This document shows positions 33,651 through 41,827 of a stretch of 64,000 nucleotides of DNA, in pieces (within the stretch, counting starts at the first letter, position 1; every line of letters starts with the position of its first letter). This stretch comes from Pseudomonadota bacterium (GTDB lineage: Bacteria; Pseudomonadota; Alphaproteobacteria; Rhizobiales; Devosiaceae), in assembly GCA_023393475.1 (NCBI GenBank), contig JAEWLC010000053.1, forward strand, positions 62,001 through 126,000. The letters run 5' to 3'. A model generated the notes under the pieces. The model searched no databases and was not told where the DNA came from. It worked only from the letters and a program-made list of their open reading frames with translations. The position numbers were made by a program, and so were the translations under genes.

Positions 33651-34866
33651 CCCCGGGCACGACTTGCTCGGGGACCCGACTTCCCGCCTGGCGGTTCCGG
33701 CTGCCGGCGGCTCTTCAAATCCCGCAGCCCTGCTGCGGGATTTATCGTCTCATTTCGCCGAACTCGGCATCACCCGGCTGGCCCGCCAGACCGGGCTCGA
33801 TCGCATCGGCATCCCCTGCTACGCCGCCATCCGCCCGAATTCGGCGACCATCGCCAGCCACCAGGGCAAGGGCCTCGACGACGTCTCCGCGCAGATCTCG
33901 GCCGTGATGGAAGCGGCCGAGTACGCCTTCGCCGAAGCGCCCAAGGGCGCCGAACGGACGATGAGTCTCGCCGAGGCCGAGGCCGCAGGGCTCGCCACCA
34001 TGGACGTGACCAATCTCCTGCCCCGCGGCACCTTGCTCGATCCCCGCCAGCCGCTGCGCTGGATCGAGGGCTTCGTGCTCGAAACCGGCGCACCGGTTCT
34101 GGTCCCCTATGATGCCGTGGTGCTCGGGCCGCCGCCGGCCGACCTGCCCGGCATCGCCCAATCGACCAACGGCATCGCCGCCGGCACCAGCCTCAACGGC
34201 GCGCTGATACACGCCCTCTGCGAAGTCATCGAGCGCGACGCCGTCTGCCTCTGGGGCTTCAAGTCCGACGCCGCCGCTGCCGCAACGGCCGTCGCCCCCG
34301 CGGCCTTCGAGGATGCCGACGTCGAAGCCCTCGAGTTCCGCATCAGCGAAGCCGGCTTCCAGCTGCGCCTCTACGACCAGACCGGCAATACCGGCCTGCC
34401 GACCATCTACGCGGTGCTGTCACCCGAGGACGGCGCCGACCGCCACTTCGATGCCGCGACCGGAGCCAACTGCCACCCGATTGCTGCCGTGGCCGCCCGC
34501 CGGGCCATCGTCGAGGCGGCGCAGACCCGCATCACCAATATCGCCGGCGCCCGCGACGACATCGTCGAGAACGAGTACGAGCAGGAACTGAGCCGCTCGA
34601 TCTCGATACTGACCGATATCGGCGCGACGCAGCGCCCCGCCCCCCTCGGTCTCACGGCTCCCGCTTCGGAAGAAGGCCTGCTGCTCGCGCTCCGCGCCGG
34701 GCTGGCCCGCGCCAACCTCAACCGCACCATCGTGATCCCGATCGGCGGCGAGGCCATGGGCATCCATGTGGTCAAGGTGTTCGTGCCCGGCCTCGAGGAT
34801 CGACTCACCAACCGCAACTGGCGTCCGGGCAGCCGGGCGACCGCCGCCATGCTGGGGTTCATGTGA
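33613..34866 (+). CDS. YcaO-family cyclodehydratase/thioamidation enzyme
   Basis: The protein (417 residues from ATG 33613) has the YcaO ATP-binding signature. There is a first Glu-rich helix after SHQGKGLDD (VMEAAEYAFAE), then STNGIAAGTSLNGALIHALC leading into EVIERDAV, and a late EAMGIHVVKVFVPGLEDR. The form GITRLARQTGLDRIGIP is typical of TfuA-partnered YcaO. Such pairs phosphorylate a backbone amide of a ribosomal peptide and, with a sulfur donor, make a thioamide. ATG 33613 overlaps the peptide gene by 38 bp, while TTG 33664 gives no overlap. Neither has a Shine-Dalgarno. Its stop overlaps the tfuA start by 4 bp. Confidence 0.9.
   Translation: MTAAPSGTSTPNNPGHDLLGDPTSRLAVPAAGGSSNPAALLRDLSSHFAELGITRLARQTGLDRIGIPCYAAIRPNSATIASHQGKGLDDVSAQISAVMEAAEYAFAEAPKGAERTMSLAEAEAAGLATMDVTNLLPRGTLLDPRQPLRWIEGFVLETGAPVLVPYDAVVLGPPPADLPGIAQSTNGIAAGTSLNGALIHALCEVIERDAVCLWGFKSDAAAAATAVAPAAFEDADVEALEFRISEAGFQLRLYDQTGNTGLPTIYAVLSPEDGADRHFDAATGANCHPIAAVAARRAIVEAAQTRITNIAGARDDIVENEYEQELSRSISILTDIGATQRPAPLGLTAPASEEGLLLALRAGLARANLNRTIVIPIGGEAMGIHVVKVFVPGLEDRLTNRNWRPGSRATAAMLGFM
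33717..33743 (+). terminator. Hairpin between peptide gene and YcaO body
   Basis: AAATCCCGCAG (33717-33727) and CTGCGGGATTT (33733-33743) pair perfectly around CCCTG, the shape of an intrinsic terminator but with a short T run. It falls 67 bp after the peptide stop and inside the YcaO reading frame. Partial termination here would give more peptide than enzyme mRNA, a common arrangement in RiPP operons. Confidence 0.5.
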
Positions 34867-35561
34867 AAGTCCTGTTCGCCGGCCCCTCGCTCTGGGGCGT
34901 CAGCTACGACCGCACCGGGCTCGATGTCCGTCCGCCGGCCCGGCAGGGCGACCTCCATCGCGCTGTCGTCGAGGGCGCGGATGCGATCGGCCTCATCGAC
35001 GGCGTCTTCGGCTTCGTGCCCTCGGTCTGGCACAAGGAAATCCTGTTCGCGCTGAAATCCGGTGTCCGCGTCATGGGCGCCGCGTCGCTGGGCGCGCTGC
35101 GCGCCGCCGAATGCGCCTCCTTCGGCATGGAAGTGGTCGGCAGCATCGCCTCGAGCTATGCCGACGGCTCGCGGATCGAGGACGCCGATGTCTGCCTCGT
35201 CCACGCCCCCGCCGAGCTCGACTTCATGCCGCTCACCGAACCGCTGGTCGATGTCGAGGCGACGGTCGCGGCCATGCTGCAGGCGGGGCTCGCCAGCGCC
35301 GGCGAGGCCGAGGCCTTGCTCGCTGCCGCCCGCACCCTCTACTTCGCCGATCGCACCATCGAGGCCCTGACCTCGACCGCCGGCCTGCCCGCTCTCGGCC
35401 CGGCTTACCGCAAGGCGCGCGTGGGTGCGAAATCCGCCGATGCGCTGCTGCTGGTCGAGCGGTTGAAAGCGGCCCCTTCGGGACGGCTCCCGGCCCCCGA
35501 ATGGGAGCTCGTCTTGTCCGACCCCTGGCGGCACTACCTTGCGGGCCAAGCCGTCGCCTGA
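34863..35561 (+). CDS. TfuA-like protein, YcaO partner
   Basis: The 232-residue protein matches the TfuA core. It has LIDGVFGFVPSVWHKEILFA, then the highly conserved GVRVMGAASLGALRAAECAS, which carries the invariant Gly-Ala-Ser-Leu-Gly motif, and a late helical segment. TfuA proteins work with YcaO to form peptide thioamides and are thought to help recruit or deliver sulfur. The start is GTG 34863, overlapping the YcaO stop as GTGA, so the two are translationally coupled. The combination strongly supports a functional pair. Confidence 0.9.
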   Translation: MKVLFAGPSLWGVSYDRTGLDVRPPARQGDLHRAVVEGADAIGLIDGVFGFVPSVWHKEILFALKSGVRVMGAASLGALRAAECASFGMEVVGSIASSYADGSRIEDADVCLVHAPAELDFMPLTEPLVDVEATVAAMLQAGLASAGEAEALLAAARTLYFADRTIEALTSTAGLPALGPAYRKARVGAKSADALLLVERLKAAPSGRLPAPEWELVLSDPWRHYLAGQAVA

Positions 35562-35631
35562 CGTCGACGGCGGAGCCACCGCGTGGCACACTGCGTTCAG
35601 CAACATCTGCAACAGCCACGAGGAGGCGGCT

Positions 35632-35847
35632 ATGGCAACGATGGTGCGGCTGTCGCGCGAACAGATCGACCAGATGTTCGTGGCGATGGACGAGATGGAA
35701 AAGAACCTCAAGTCCATCCATGCCGAGCTGATCGAGCTCGGCGTGCCCAAGGATACGCTCAACCGCTTCGCCAGGATGCACGACCGCTACACGGCCGACG
35801 TGGCGTTCCTCATGAAGCAGCGCGACCTCGGCAAGGACGAGGACTGA
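35632..35847 (+). CDS. Small helical protein after tfuA (71 aa)
   Basis: I do not recognise this protein. It is almost wholly alpha-helical with heptad-like spacing (REQIDQMFVAMDEMEKNLKS, then a second helix ending in FLMKQRDLGKDED). The ATG has a perfect AGGAGG site, spaced 6 bp. It lies 70 bp after tfuA on the same strand and before a convergent gene, so it could be the last gene of the YcaO/TfuA operon, for example an immunity or carrier component, or an unrelated neighbour. Confidence 0.6.
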   Translation: MATMVRLSREQIDQMFVAMDEMEKNLKSIHAELIELGVPKDTLNRFARMHDRYTADVAFLMKQRDLGKDED

Positions 35848-35862
35848 GGTCAGCCCGCGCCC

Positions 35863-36909
35863 TCACCGCACCTTGAGCAGGATGATGACGAGGAACCACA
35901 GGCTGGCGAGGTGGATCAGCAGGAAGCGCAGCAGCACCTGCGAGTTCGACCAGTTGAGGTTCTTGCGCGCATGATCGTGGAACGGGAAGCGCACTGAGCT
36001 CAGGATGCGCAGCCCGAACACCCGGATCAGCGCGACCTTGGCCAGCCCCGTGGCGCCGTTGAACAGCAGCAGCGGCGCAACGAAGAAGATCATCGCCGGA
36101 TTGCCGGTGACGACGATGCAGATGCCGACGAAGAGCCCGATGGGGCGCGACCCGGCGTCGCCCATCAGCGCCGCGCTCGGCGGCGCGTTGTGCCAGAGAT
36201 AGCCGACGATGACCCCGCAGAAGATGGCGGCGACGATGGCCCAGCTTGCCGCGTCTTCGCGGAACGGGATCAGCAGGTACTTGGCGTTCGCCGCATCGCC
36301 CACCACCATGTAGAGGATGAAGCCGAGGGCGCAGATGGTCACCGCCGAGAGCGAACCCGAGACGCCATCGACGCCGTCGTTGCAGTTGACCGCGTTGATG
36401 CAGAGCCAGACCACCGGGGTGTAGATCAGTAGTCCCACCCAGAACGGGATATCCAGCGCCATCGGCGTGAACGGCAGCCAGAGCTTGCTGTCCTGGCCCC
36501 AGAGCAGCACCACGCAGACGAACAGCGCAACGACAAGGTCGGTGAGCCCGAGGGTCAGCTCGCTGAGCCCGCCGGTGCGGTCGTCGACATAGCCGACGAA
36601 CGAGGCGACCACGATGGCGCCCATGCAGAAATAGATACGGGGGTCAGGCGGGGCGAACAGGGCAACGATCGCGACGAGGATCCCGATCATGAGGATCCCC
36701 ACGCCCACCGGCTTGCCGACGCTGTCCGCGGCGCCGACAGCGTGGGCCCGGCCCCTGTCGCGCGGCAGGCGATCCCAGAGCTTCGGCAGCAGCAGCCAGG
36801 TCGCGAGCGCCGAGATCAGCGAGCCGACGGTGGCAAGGATGACGAAGGACGACAGCAGTCGGGCCGGTCCCCAGATCGGGGTCAGGAGGTCGGCGACATA
36901 AGTCAGCAT
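35863..36909 (-). CDS. MraY/WecA-like polyprenyl-phosphate phosphosugar transferase
   Basis: The 348-residue inner-membrane protein has about ten hydrophobic helices and the signatures of the PNPT superfamily. These are an Asp pair in GYVDDRTGGLSE, INAVNCNDGVDGVSGSLSA, SAALMGDAGSRPIGL and a His-containing FPFHDHARKN loop. It should transfer a phospho-aminosugar from UDP to a polyprenyl phosphate. It is closest in look to MraY but lies outside any division and cell wall cluster and has altered loops. It may be a second MraY or a glycan-specific enzyme, with substrate unknown. Confidence 0.8.
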   Translation of the reverse strand: MLTYVADLLTPIWGPARLLSSFVILATVGSLISALATWLLLPKLWDRLPRDRGRAHAVGAADSVGKPVGVGILMIGILVAIVALFAPPDPRIYFCMGAIVVASFVGYVDDRTGGLSELTLGLTDLVVALFVCVVLLWGQDSKLWLPFTPMALDIPFWVGLLIYTPVVWLCINAVNCNDGVDGVSGSLSAVTICALGFILYMVVGDAANAKYLLIPFREDAASWAIVAAIFCGVIVGYLWHNAPPSAALMGDAGSRPIGLFVGICIVVTGNPAMIFFVAPLLLFNGATGLAKVALIRVFGLRILSSVRFPFHDHARKNLNWSNSQVLLRFLLIHLASLWFLVIILLKVR

Positions 36910-37029
36910 GCGTAAAGATCATCCCCGCGTCGATGCCCGAGCCCTAGCCCAACTCCGGCACGAAATCGAAGCACGTTTTGCCCCAATTGGCGCTGCTGGT
37001 GCAATGGCGCCAGCACCACCGGCGCCTTC

Positions 37030-37719
37030 CTACGTGTCCGTGCTGCCGCGATCATGTCCGAACAGCAGTGCATATACGGCCCAGCAGATCAGCGCCCAGG
37101 CGGCTCCGAGCGACCATCCCGCAAGAACGTCGGTCGGATAGTGGACCCCGATATAAATGCGGGAGATCCCGACGCAAAGCGTCACGAATACCCCGAGCAC
37201 GACGAAATAGACCTTGAGCCGCCGATCGGTCACCGCCTCGGCGAGCAGCAGCCCGAGCGTCAGGTACACCACCGCCGAAACCGTGGCGTGCCCGCTGGGG
37301 AAGCTGGCGGTAAAGACCCGCGTCGCCGCCTCCACATCGGGCCTCGGCCGGTCGAACAGCATCTTGAACCCGGTCGATGCGATCGTCCCGCCGATGACCG
37401 AAGCGGTGACGAACAGCGCCGTCCGCCCCTTGCCCGACAAAGCCAGGAACAGCACGGTCACGATGAGGATGAAGCCCAGAATGGTGAAGCTGCCCATCGC
37501 CGTCACGTCGCGCATCGCCTCTTCGAGCCAGGTCGGCCCCCACGGGTCATCGAGCGAGCCGGGCTCGCGGAACACCGATGTCACTGCCTGGTCGAAGGCC
37601 ACCGTGTCGCCTTCGAGCACTTCATCGGCGACGAAGCCGAAGCCCCAGAGCAGCAACGCGGCCATGCCGGCGAAAATGTAGGGCACGCGACGGGGGTGGG
37701 CGGCAGACGCGGTCGCCAT
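37030..37719 (-). CDS. PAP2-family membrane phosphatase
   Basis: The 229-residue protein has about six transmembrane helices and the three PAP2 motifs: KMLFDRPRP, the PSGH of FTASFPSGHATVSAV, and SRIYIGVHYPTDVLAG. The family dephosphorylates phosphatidic acid, undecaprenyl pyrophosphate or related lipids on the periplasmic face. ATG 37719 starts the family pattern. It is divergent from a lipid-kinase-like gene and close to the MraY-like gene, so a role in recycling lipid carriers is plausible. Confidence 0.88.
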   Translation of the reverse strand: MATASAAHPRRVPYIFAGMAALLLWGFGFVADEVLEGDTVAFDQAVTSVFREPGSLDDPWGPTWLEEAMRDVTAMGSFTILGFILIVTVLFLALSGKGRTALFVTASVIGGTIASTGFKMLFDRPRPDVEAATRVFTASFPSGHATVSAVVYLTLGLLLAEAVTDRRLKVYFVVLGVFVTLCVGISRIYIGVHYPTDVLAGWSLGAAWALICWAVYALLFGHDRGSTDT

Positions 37720-37830
37720 GAACAACTCTCTCCGTATCGAATGCAGCACAACGCCCGACGGCGATCCGGGTTCTCTCGCGGCGAACCAAACGGCCCCCTG
37801 CCCGTTAACCCGCATCCAGGGGGCCACCCG

Positions 37831-38775
37831 ATGCTGCAAGCATCCCACCATATTGTCTTCAATTCCAGTTCCGGCACCGCCGCGAGCGCAAGCCTTCGGC
37901 CCGAGCAACTGGTCGAGCGCTTCGCCGCGCTGGGTCACACCGTCAGCATCGATGCCGATAAGTCCCGGCCCTTCGCCGAGCGCATGCAGACGGCGCGCGC
38001 CAGCGCTGCCCCCATCCTCGTCGCGGCCGGCGGCGATGGCACCGTCACCGCCCTTGCCGAAACCGCGATCCAGTCCGGCAAGGCCCTCGCCGTGATCCCG
38101 CTCGGCACCGCCAACCTCCTCGCCCGCGACCTCGCCATCCCGCTCGATCTCGATGCCTGGTTCGAGGCCTACCCCGCCATGGCCGCCCGCCGCATCGATG
38201 TCGGCGAGGTCAATGGCCGGGTGTTCCTCCACAAGGTGGTCATCGGCGCCGTACCCGGTATCGCCGCGGCACGAGAGCAACTGCGCGGTCGAAGAGACCT
38301 CGGCGCCCTGCTCGGCTTCCTCAACCACTTCGTCAACCGCCTGTCGCGGGTCAGGCGCTTTGCCGTCGAGATCACGCCCGGCCGGGGCGAGCCCCATATC
38401 GAGCGCGTGCAGTCGATCGCCATCGCCAACAACGACTATGCCGAAGGCCCCGGCAAGGTCTTCTCGCGCGCCCGCCTCGACGAGGGAACGCTGAGCCTCT
38501 ACCTGCTCCGCCACCTGGGACCGATCGATGCCGTGCGGCTCGGCCTCCGCATGCTGATCGGCTCGTGGCGCAACGATCAGGTGCTCGAAATCGAGAATGT
38601 CCGCTCGGTGGTGATCCGCACCCGCAGGCGCAGCGTGCGCGTGATGCTCGACGGCGAGATCGAGTTGCTGCAGGGGCCGCTGTCGTTCCGCTCGCTTCCG
38701 CTCGCACTGCGGGTCATGGCACCGCCGGCCACCGAGACGCCGGTGGCTGCGGTCGAAGCCGCCGGTGAGGCCTGA
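37831..38775 (+). CDS. Diacylglycerol-kinase-family lipid kinase
   Basis: The 314-residue protein has a DAGK catalytic domain with AAGGDGT (GGDGT at 67-71) and IPLGTANLLARDLAIPLD. A beta-rich C-terminal domain follows that includes VRVMLDGEIELLQG. It is soluble or peripheral, and may phosphorylate diacylglycerol or another lipid alcohol (YegS-like). ATG 37831 fits the family start, although the Shine-Dalgarno is distant. It overlaps nothing and is followed 1 bp later by the phosphoesterase start, so the two are coupled. Confidence 0.85.
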   Translation: MLQASHHIVFNSSSGTAASASLRPEQLVERFAALGHTVSIDADKSRPFAERMQTARASAAPILVAAGGDGTVTALAETAIQSGKALAVIPLGTANLLARDLAIPLDLDAWFEAYPAMAARRIDVGEVNGRVFLHKVVIGAVPGIAAAREQLRGRRDLGALLGFLNHFVNRLSRVRRFAVEITPGRGEPHIERVQSIAIANNDYAEGPGKVFSRARLDEGTLSLYLLRHLGPIDAVRLGLRMLIGSWRNDQVLEIENVRSVVIRTRRRSVRVMLDGEIELLQGPLSFRSLPLALRVMAPPATETPVAAVEAAGEA

Positions 38776-38776
38776 C

Positions 38777-39655
38777 ATGCGGATCTGCCACCTCTCTGAC
38801 CTTCACTTCGGCCGCCACGACGAACAGCTCGCCGGCGGGCTGATGGCCGACCTCACCTCGCAATCGCCCGATCTGGTCATTGTCAGCGGCGACTTCACCC
38901 AGCTCGGCACGAGGGCCGAGTTTCAGGCCGCCCGGGCCTTTCTCGACACGCTCGAGACGCCGTTCTTCGCCGTTCCGGGCAACCACGACGTGCCGGCGCG
39001 CAACATGCTGCGGCGCTTCCTCGATCCTTACGGTCTCTACCGGCAGTACATTTCGCCCGACCTGGAGCCCACCCTCGACCTCGGCGACATCGTCGTCGCC
39101 GGCCTCAGGACGTCGCGACGACTGCGCGCCGAGTTGAACTGGGCCCACGGCTCCCTGAGCCGCGGCCAGCTGGCCAGGCTCGAACAGCGCTTCGCTGATA
39201 CGGCCCCAAGCGCCCTGCGCATCGTCGTCGCCCACCACCCGCTGATGCAGCCGGAGGGCGAGGTGCAAAAGCCGATGCGACTGGTCCGCCGCGCCGACCT
39301 CGCGCTCGAAACCTTCGCCCGGCTCGGCGTGCGGCTTGTCCTCTCCGGTCATTTCCACCTCTCCTATGTCCGCCAGCATGGCGGCGCCGGCGCGGTGAAG
39401 GAGGATGCGCCGCAGGGGCTGCGCGAGGCCGCCCATGCGCCCATCCTCGTGGCGCAGGCCTCCTCCACCATCTCGACCCGCCTCCGCGGCGACACCAACG
39501 CCTACAACCTCGTCGATATCGAGAACGGCCGCATCGCCGTCACCGTCCGCGAGTGGCGTGAGGGCACATGGAGAACCAAGGAGAAGGCCTCCGCCGTGTC
39601 CGAGCCGGTACTTTCCCCGGGCGGCAGCGAGGTCCGGCAGTCGCCCGTTCCGTGA
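38777..39655 (+). CDS. Calcineurin-like metallophosphoesterase
   Basis: The 292-residue enzyme has the two-metal signature in order: LSDLHFG, SGDFTQ, PGNHD, AHHP and SGHFHLSY. This is a 3',5'-cyclic nucleotide or lipid phosphodiesterase-like fold. It carries no signal peptide. ATG 38777 lies one base after the lipid kinase stop behind GGTGAGG. A GTG 12 bases earlier is the alternative. Its position suggests the same pathway as the kinase, for example phospholipid or phosphodiester turnover. The substrate is unknown. Confidence 0.85.
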   Translation: MRICHLSDLHFGRHDEQLAGGLMADLTSQSPDLVIVSGDFTQLGTRAEFQAARAFLDTLETPFFAVPGNHDVPARNMLRRFLDPYGLYRQYISPDLEPTLDLGDIVVAGLRTSRRLRAELNWAHGSLSRGQLARLEQRFADTAPSALRIVVAHHPLMQPEGEVQKPMRLVRRADLALETFARLGVRLVLSGHFHLSYVRQHGGAGAVKEDAPQGLREAAHAPILVAQASSTISTRLRGDTNAYNLVDIENGRIAVTVREWREGTWRTKEKASAVSEPVLSPGGSEVRQSPVP

Positions 39656-39720
39656 GCGTGAATTGCGAACAAACCGCGAATAGTGCTTCCTGATCCGAAC
39701 TTCGTTCCGGATCGATTCGC

Positions 39721-41781
39721 GTGCAGCCTGCCCTAGCCCCCTCCTACCTCGACAAGCTCAACCCCGAGCAGCGGATGGCCGTGGAGCATGTGGGCGGGCC
39801 GCTGCTGGTGATCGCCGGCGCCGGTTCGGGCAAGACCAACACGCTGGCGCATCGCGTCGCGCACCTCGTCGTCAACGGCGCCGATCCGCGCCGCATCCTG
39901 CTGATGACCTTCTCACGCCGCGCCTCGGGCGAAATGCAGCGCCGCGTCGAGCGGCTGGTGGCGCAGGTGATGGGCGCCAAGGGCGGCGTAGTCACCGATG
40001 CGCTGAGCTGGGCCGGTACCTTCCACGGCATCGGCGCCCGGCTGCTGCGCGAGCATGCCGAGCAGATCGGCCTCGTGCCCGGCTTCTCGATCCATGACCG
40101 CGAGGACTCGGGCGACCTCATCAACATCATCCGCCACGAGATGGGGTTCTCGGAGGCCAAGAAGCGCTTCCCCACCAAGGGGACCTGCCTCGCCATCTAC
40201 TCGCGCGTCGTCAACGCGCAGGACGACCTCGAGCCGGTGCTGAAGACCCACTTCCCCTGGGTCGCCATGTGGGCCAACGAGCTGCGCGACCTGTTCGCCG
40301 CCTATGTCGAGCAGAAGCAGCGCCAGCAGGTGCTCGATTATGACGACCTGCTGCTCTACTGGGCCGCCATGATGCGCGAGCCTTCGATCGCCGAGGACAT
40401 CGGCGGGCGCTTCGACCACGTGCTGGTCGACGAATACCAGGACACCAACCGCCTGCAGGCCTCGATCCTCCTCGCCATGAAGCCCGCCGGCGACGGCCTC
40501 ACGGTGGTCGGCGACGACGCCCAGTCGATCTACTCGTTCCGCGCCGCCACCGTGCGCAACATCCTCGATTTCCCCGGCTCGTTCACCCCAGCCGCGCGGA
40601 TGGTGACGCTCGACCGGAACTACCGCTCGACCCAGCCGATCCTCGAAGCGGCCAACGCGGTGATCTCGGAAAGCTCGGAGCGCTTCACCAAGAACCTCTG
40701 GACCGAGCGCGTGGCCACCGAGAAGCCGTGCCTCGTCACCGTGAAGGACGAGGCGAGCCAGGCCCGCTACGTGGTCGAGAGCATCCTCGCCTGCCGCGAG
40801 GGCGGCACTGTGCTGAAGCAGCAGGCCGTGCTCTTCCGCACCTCGTCGCACTCGGCCGAGCTCGAGATCGAACTCACCCGCCGCAACATCCCGTTCGTGA
40901 AGTTCGGCGGGCTGAAGTTCCTCGACAGCGCGCACATCAAGGACATGCTGTCGCTGCTGCGCTTCGTCGATAACCCGCGCGACCGTGTCGCCGGCTTCCG
41001 CGTGCTTCAGCTTCTTCCCGGCATCGGCCCCGGCGCCGCCGGCAAGACGCTCGACCGCATGGCCGAGAGCGCCGACCCGCTTGCCGAGCTCATCAATGCC
41101 CCGCCGCCTCCGCGCGGCTCGGAGGGCTGGCCGAACTTCATCGAGGCCGTACGCCACCTCGGCGAAGGCGGTGGTGGCTGGCCCGCCGAACTGCTGCGCG
41201 CCCGCATGTGGTACGAGCCGCTGATGGAGGCCGTGTACGAGGATGCGGAGGTCAGGAAGGAAGACCTCTACCAGCTCGAGCAGATCGCCTCGGGCTATCC
41301 GAGCCGCGAGCGCTTCCTCACCGAGTTGACGCTCGATCCGCCCGACGCCACCTCCGACCAGGCCGGCGTGCCGCTGCTCGACGAGGACTACCTGATCCTT
41401 TCGACCATCCACTCGGCCAAGGGCCAGGAGTGGAAGAACGTGCACGTGCTGAACGTCGTCGATGGCGCCATCCCGTCAGACCTCGGCACCGGCTCGACAC
41501 ATGAGCTCGAAGAGGAGCGCCGGCTGCTCTATGTCGCGATGACCCGCGCCAAGGACGAACTGCATCTGGTGATCCCGCAGCGCTTCTACGTCCATCAGCA
41601 GACGCCCTATGGTGACAAGCACGTCTACGCCCAGCGCACCCGCTTCATCACCAAGGCCATGCTGCCGCTGTTCGACGACCTGTTCTGGCCGGCAGTGAAG
41701 CCCGCCGAAATCCGCGGCATCGCTCCCGCCGCACCTCGTGTCGACATCGGCGCGGGCCTCCTCGCCATGTGGAAGAAATGA
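39721..41781 (+). CDS. UvrD/PcrA-type superfamily 1 DNA helicase
   Basis: The 686-residue helicase has Walker A VIAGAGSGKTNT, motif II VLVDEYQDTN, motif III VVGDDAQSIYSFRAA, motif IV LDRNYRSTQPIL, motif V TIHSAKGQEW and motif VI LLYVAMTRAKDELHL. This is a 3'-5' SF1A helicase. It ends without the long C-terminal tail of housekeeping UvrD, so it is probably a second UvrD/Rep-like enzyme. The start is GTG 39721. The next gene, a DNA glycosylase, begins 46 bp later on the same strand, a possible repair pair. Confidence 0.9.
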   Translation: MQPALAPSYLDKLNPEQRMAVEHVGGPLLVIAGAGSGKTNTLAHRVAHLVVNGADPRRILLMTFSRRASGEMQRRVERLVAQVMGAKGGVVTDALSWAGTFHGIGARLLREHAEQIGLVPGFSIHDREDSGDLINIIRHEMGFSEAKKRFPTKGTCLAIYSRVVNAQDDLEPVLKTHFPWVAMWANELRDLFAAYVEQKQRQQVLDYDDLLLYWAAMMREPSIAEDIGGRFDHVLVDEYQDTNRLQASILLAMKPAGDGLTVVGDDAQSIYSFRAATVRNILDFPGSFTPAARMVTLDRNYRSTQPILEAANAVISESSERFTKNLWTERVATEKPCLVTVKDEASQARYVVESILACREGGTVLKQQAVLFRTSSHSAELEIELTRRNIPFVKFGGLKFLDSAHIKDMLSLLRFVDNPRDRVAGFRVLQLLPGIGPGAAGKTLDRMAESADPLAELINAPPPPRGSEGWPNFIEAVRHLGEGGGGWPAELLRARMWYEPLMEAVYEDAEVRKEDLYQLEQIASGYPSRERFLTELTLDPPDATSDQAGVPLLDEDYLILSTIHSAKGQEWKNVHVLNVVDGAIPSDLGTGSTHELEEERRLLYVAMTRAKDELHLVIPQRFYVHQQTPYGDKHVYAQRTRFITKAMLPLFDDLFWPAVKPAEIRGIAPAAPRVDIGAGLLAMWKK

Positions 41782-41827
41782 CAAAGCCTGACACGCCCTG
41801 GCAGGGTCGTGCGCTAGGCTTGTCAGC

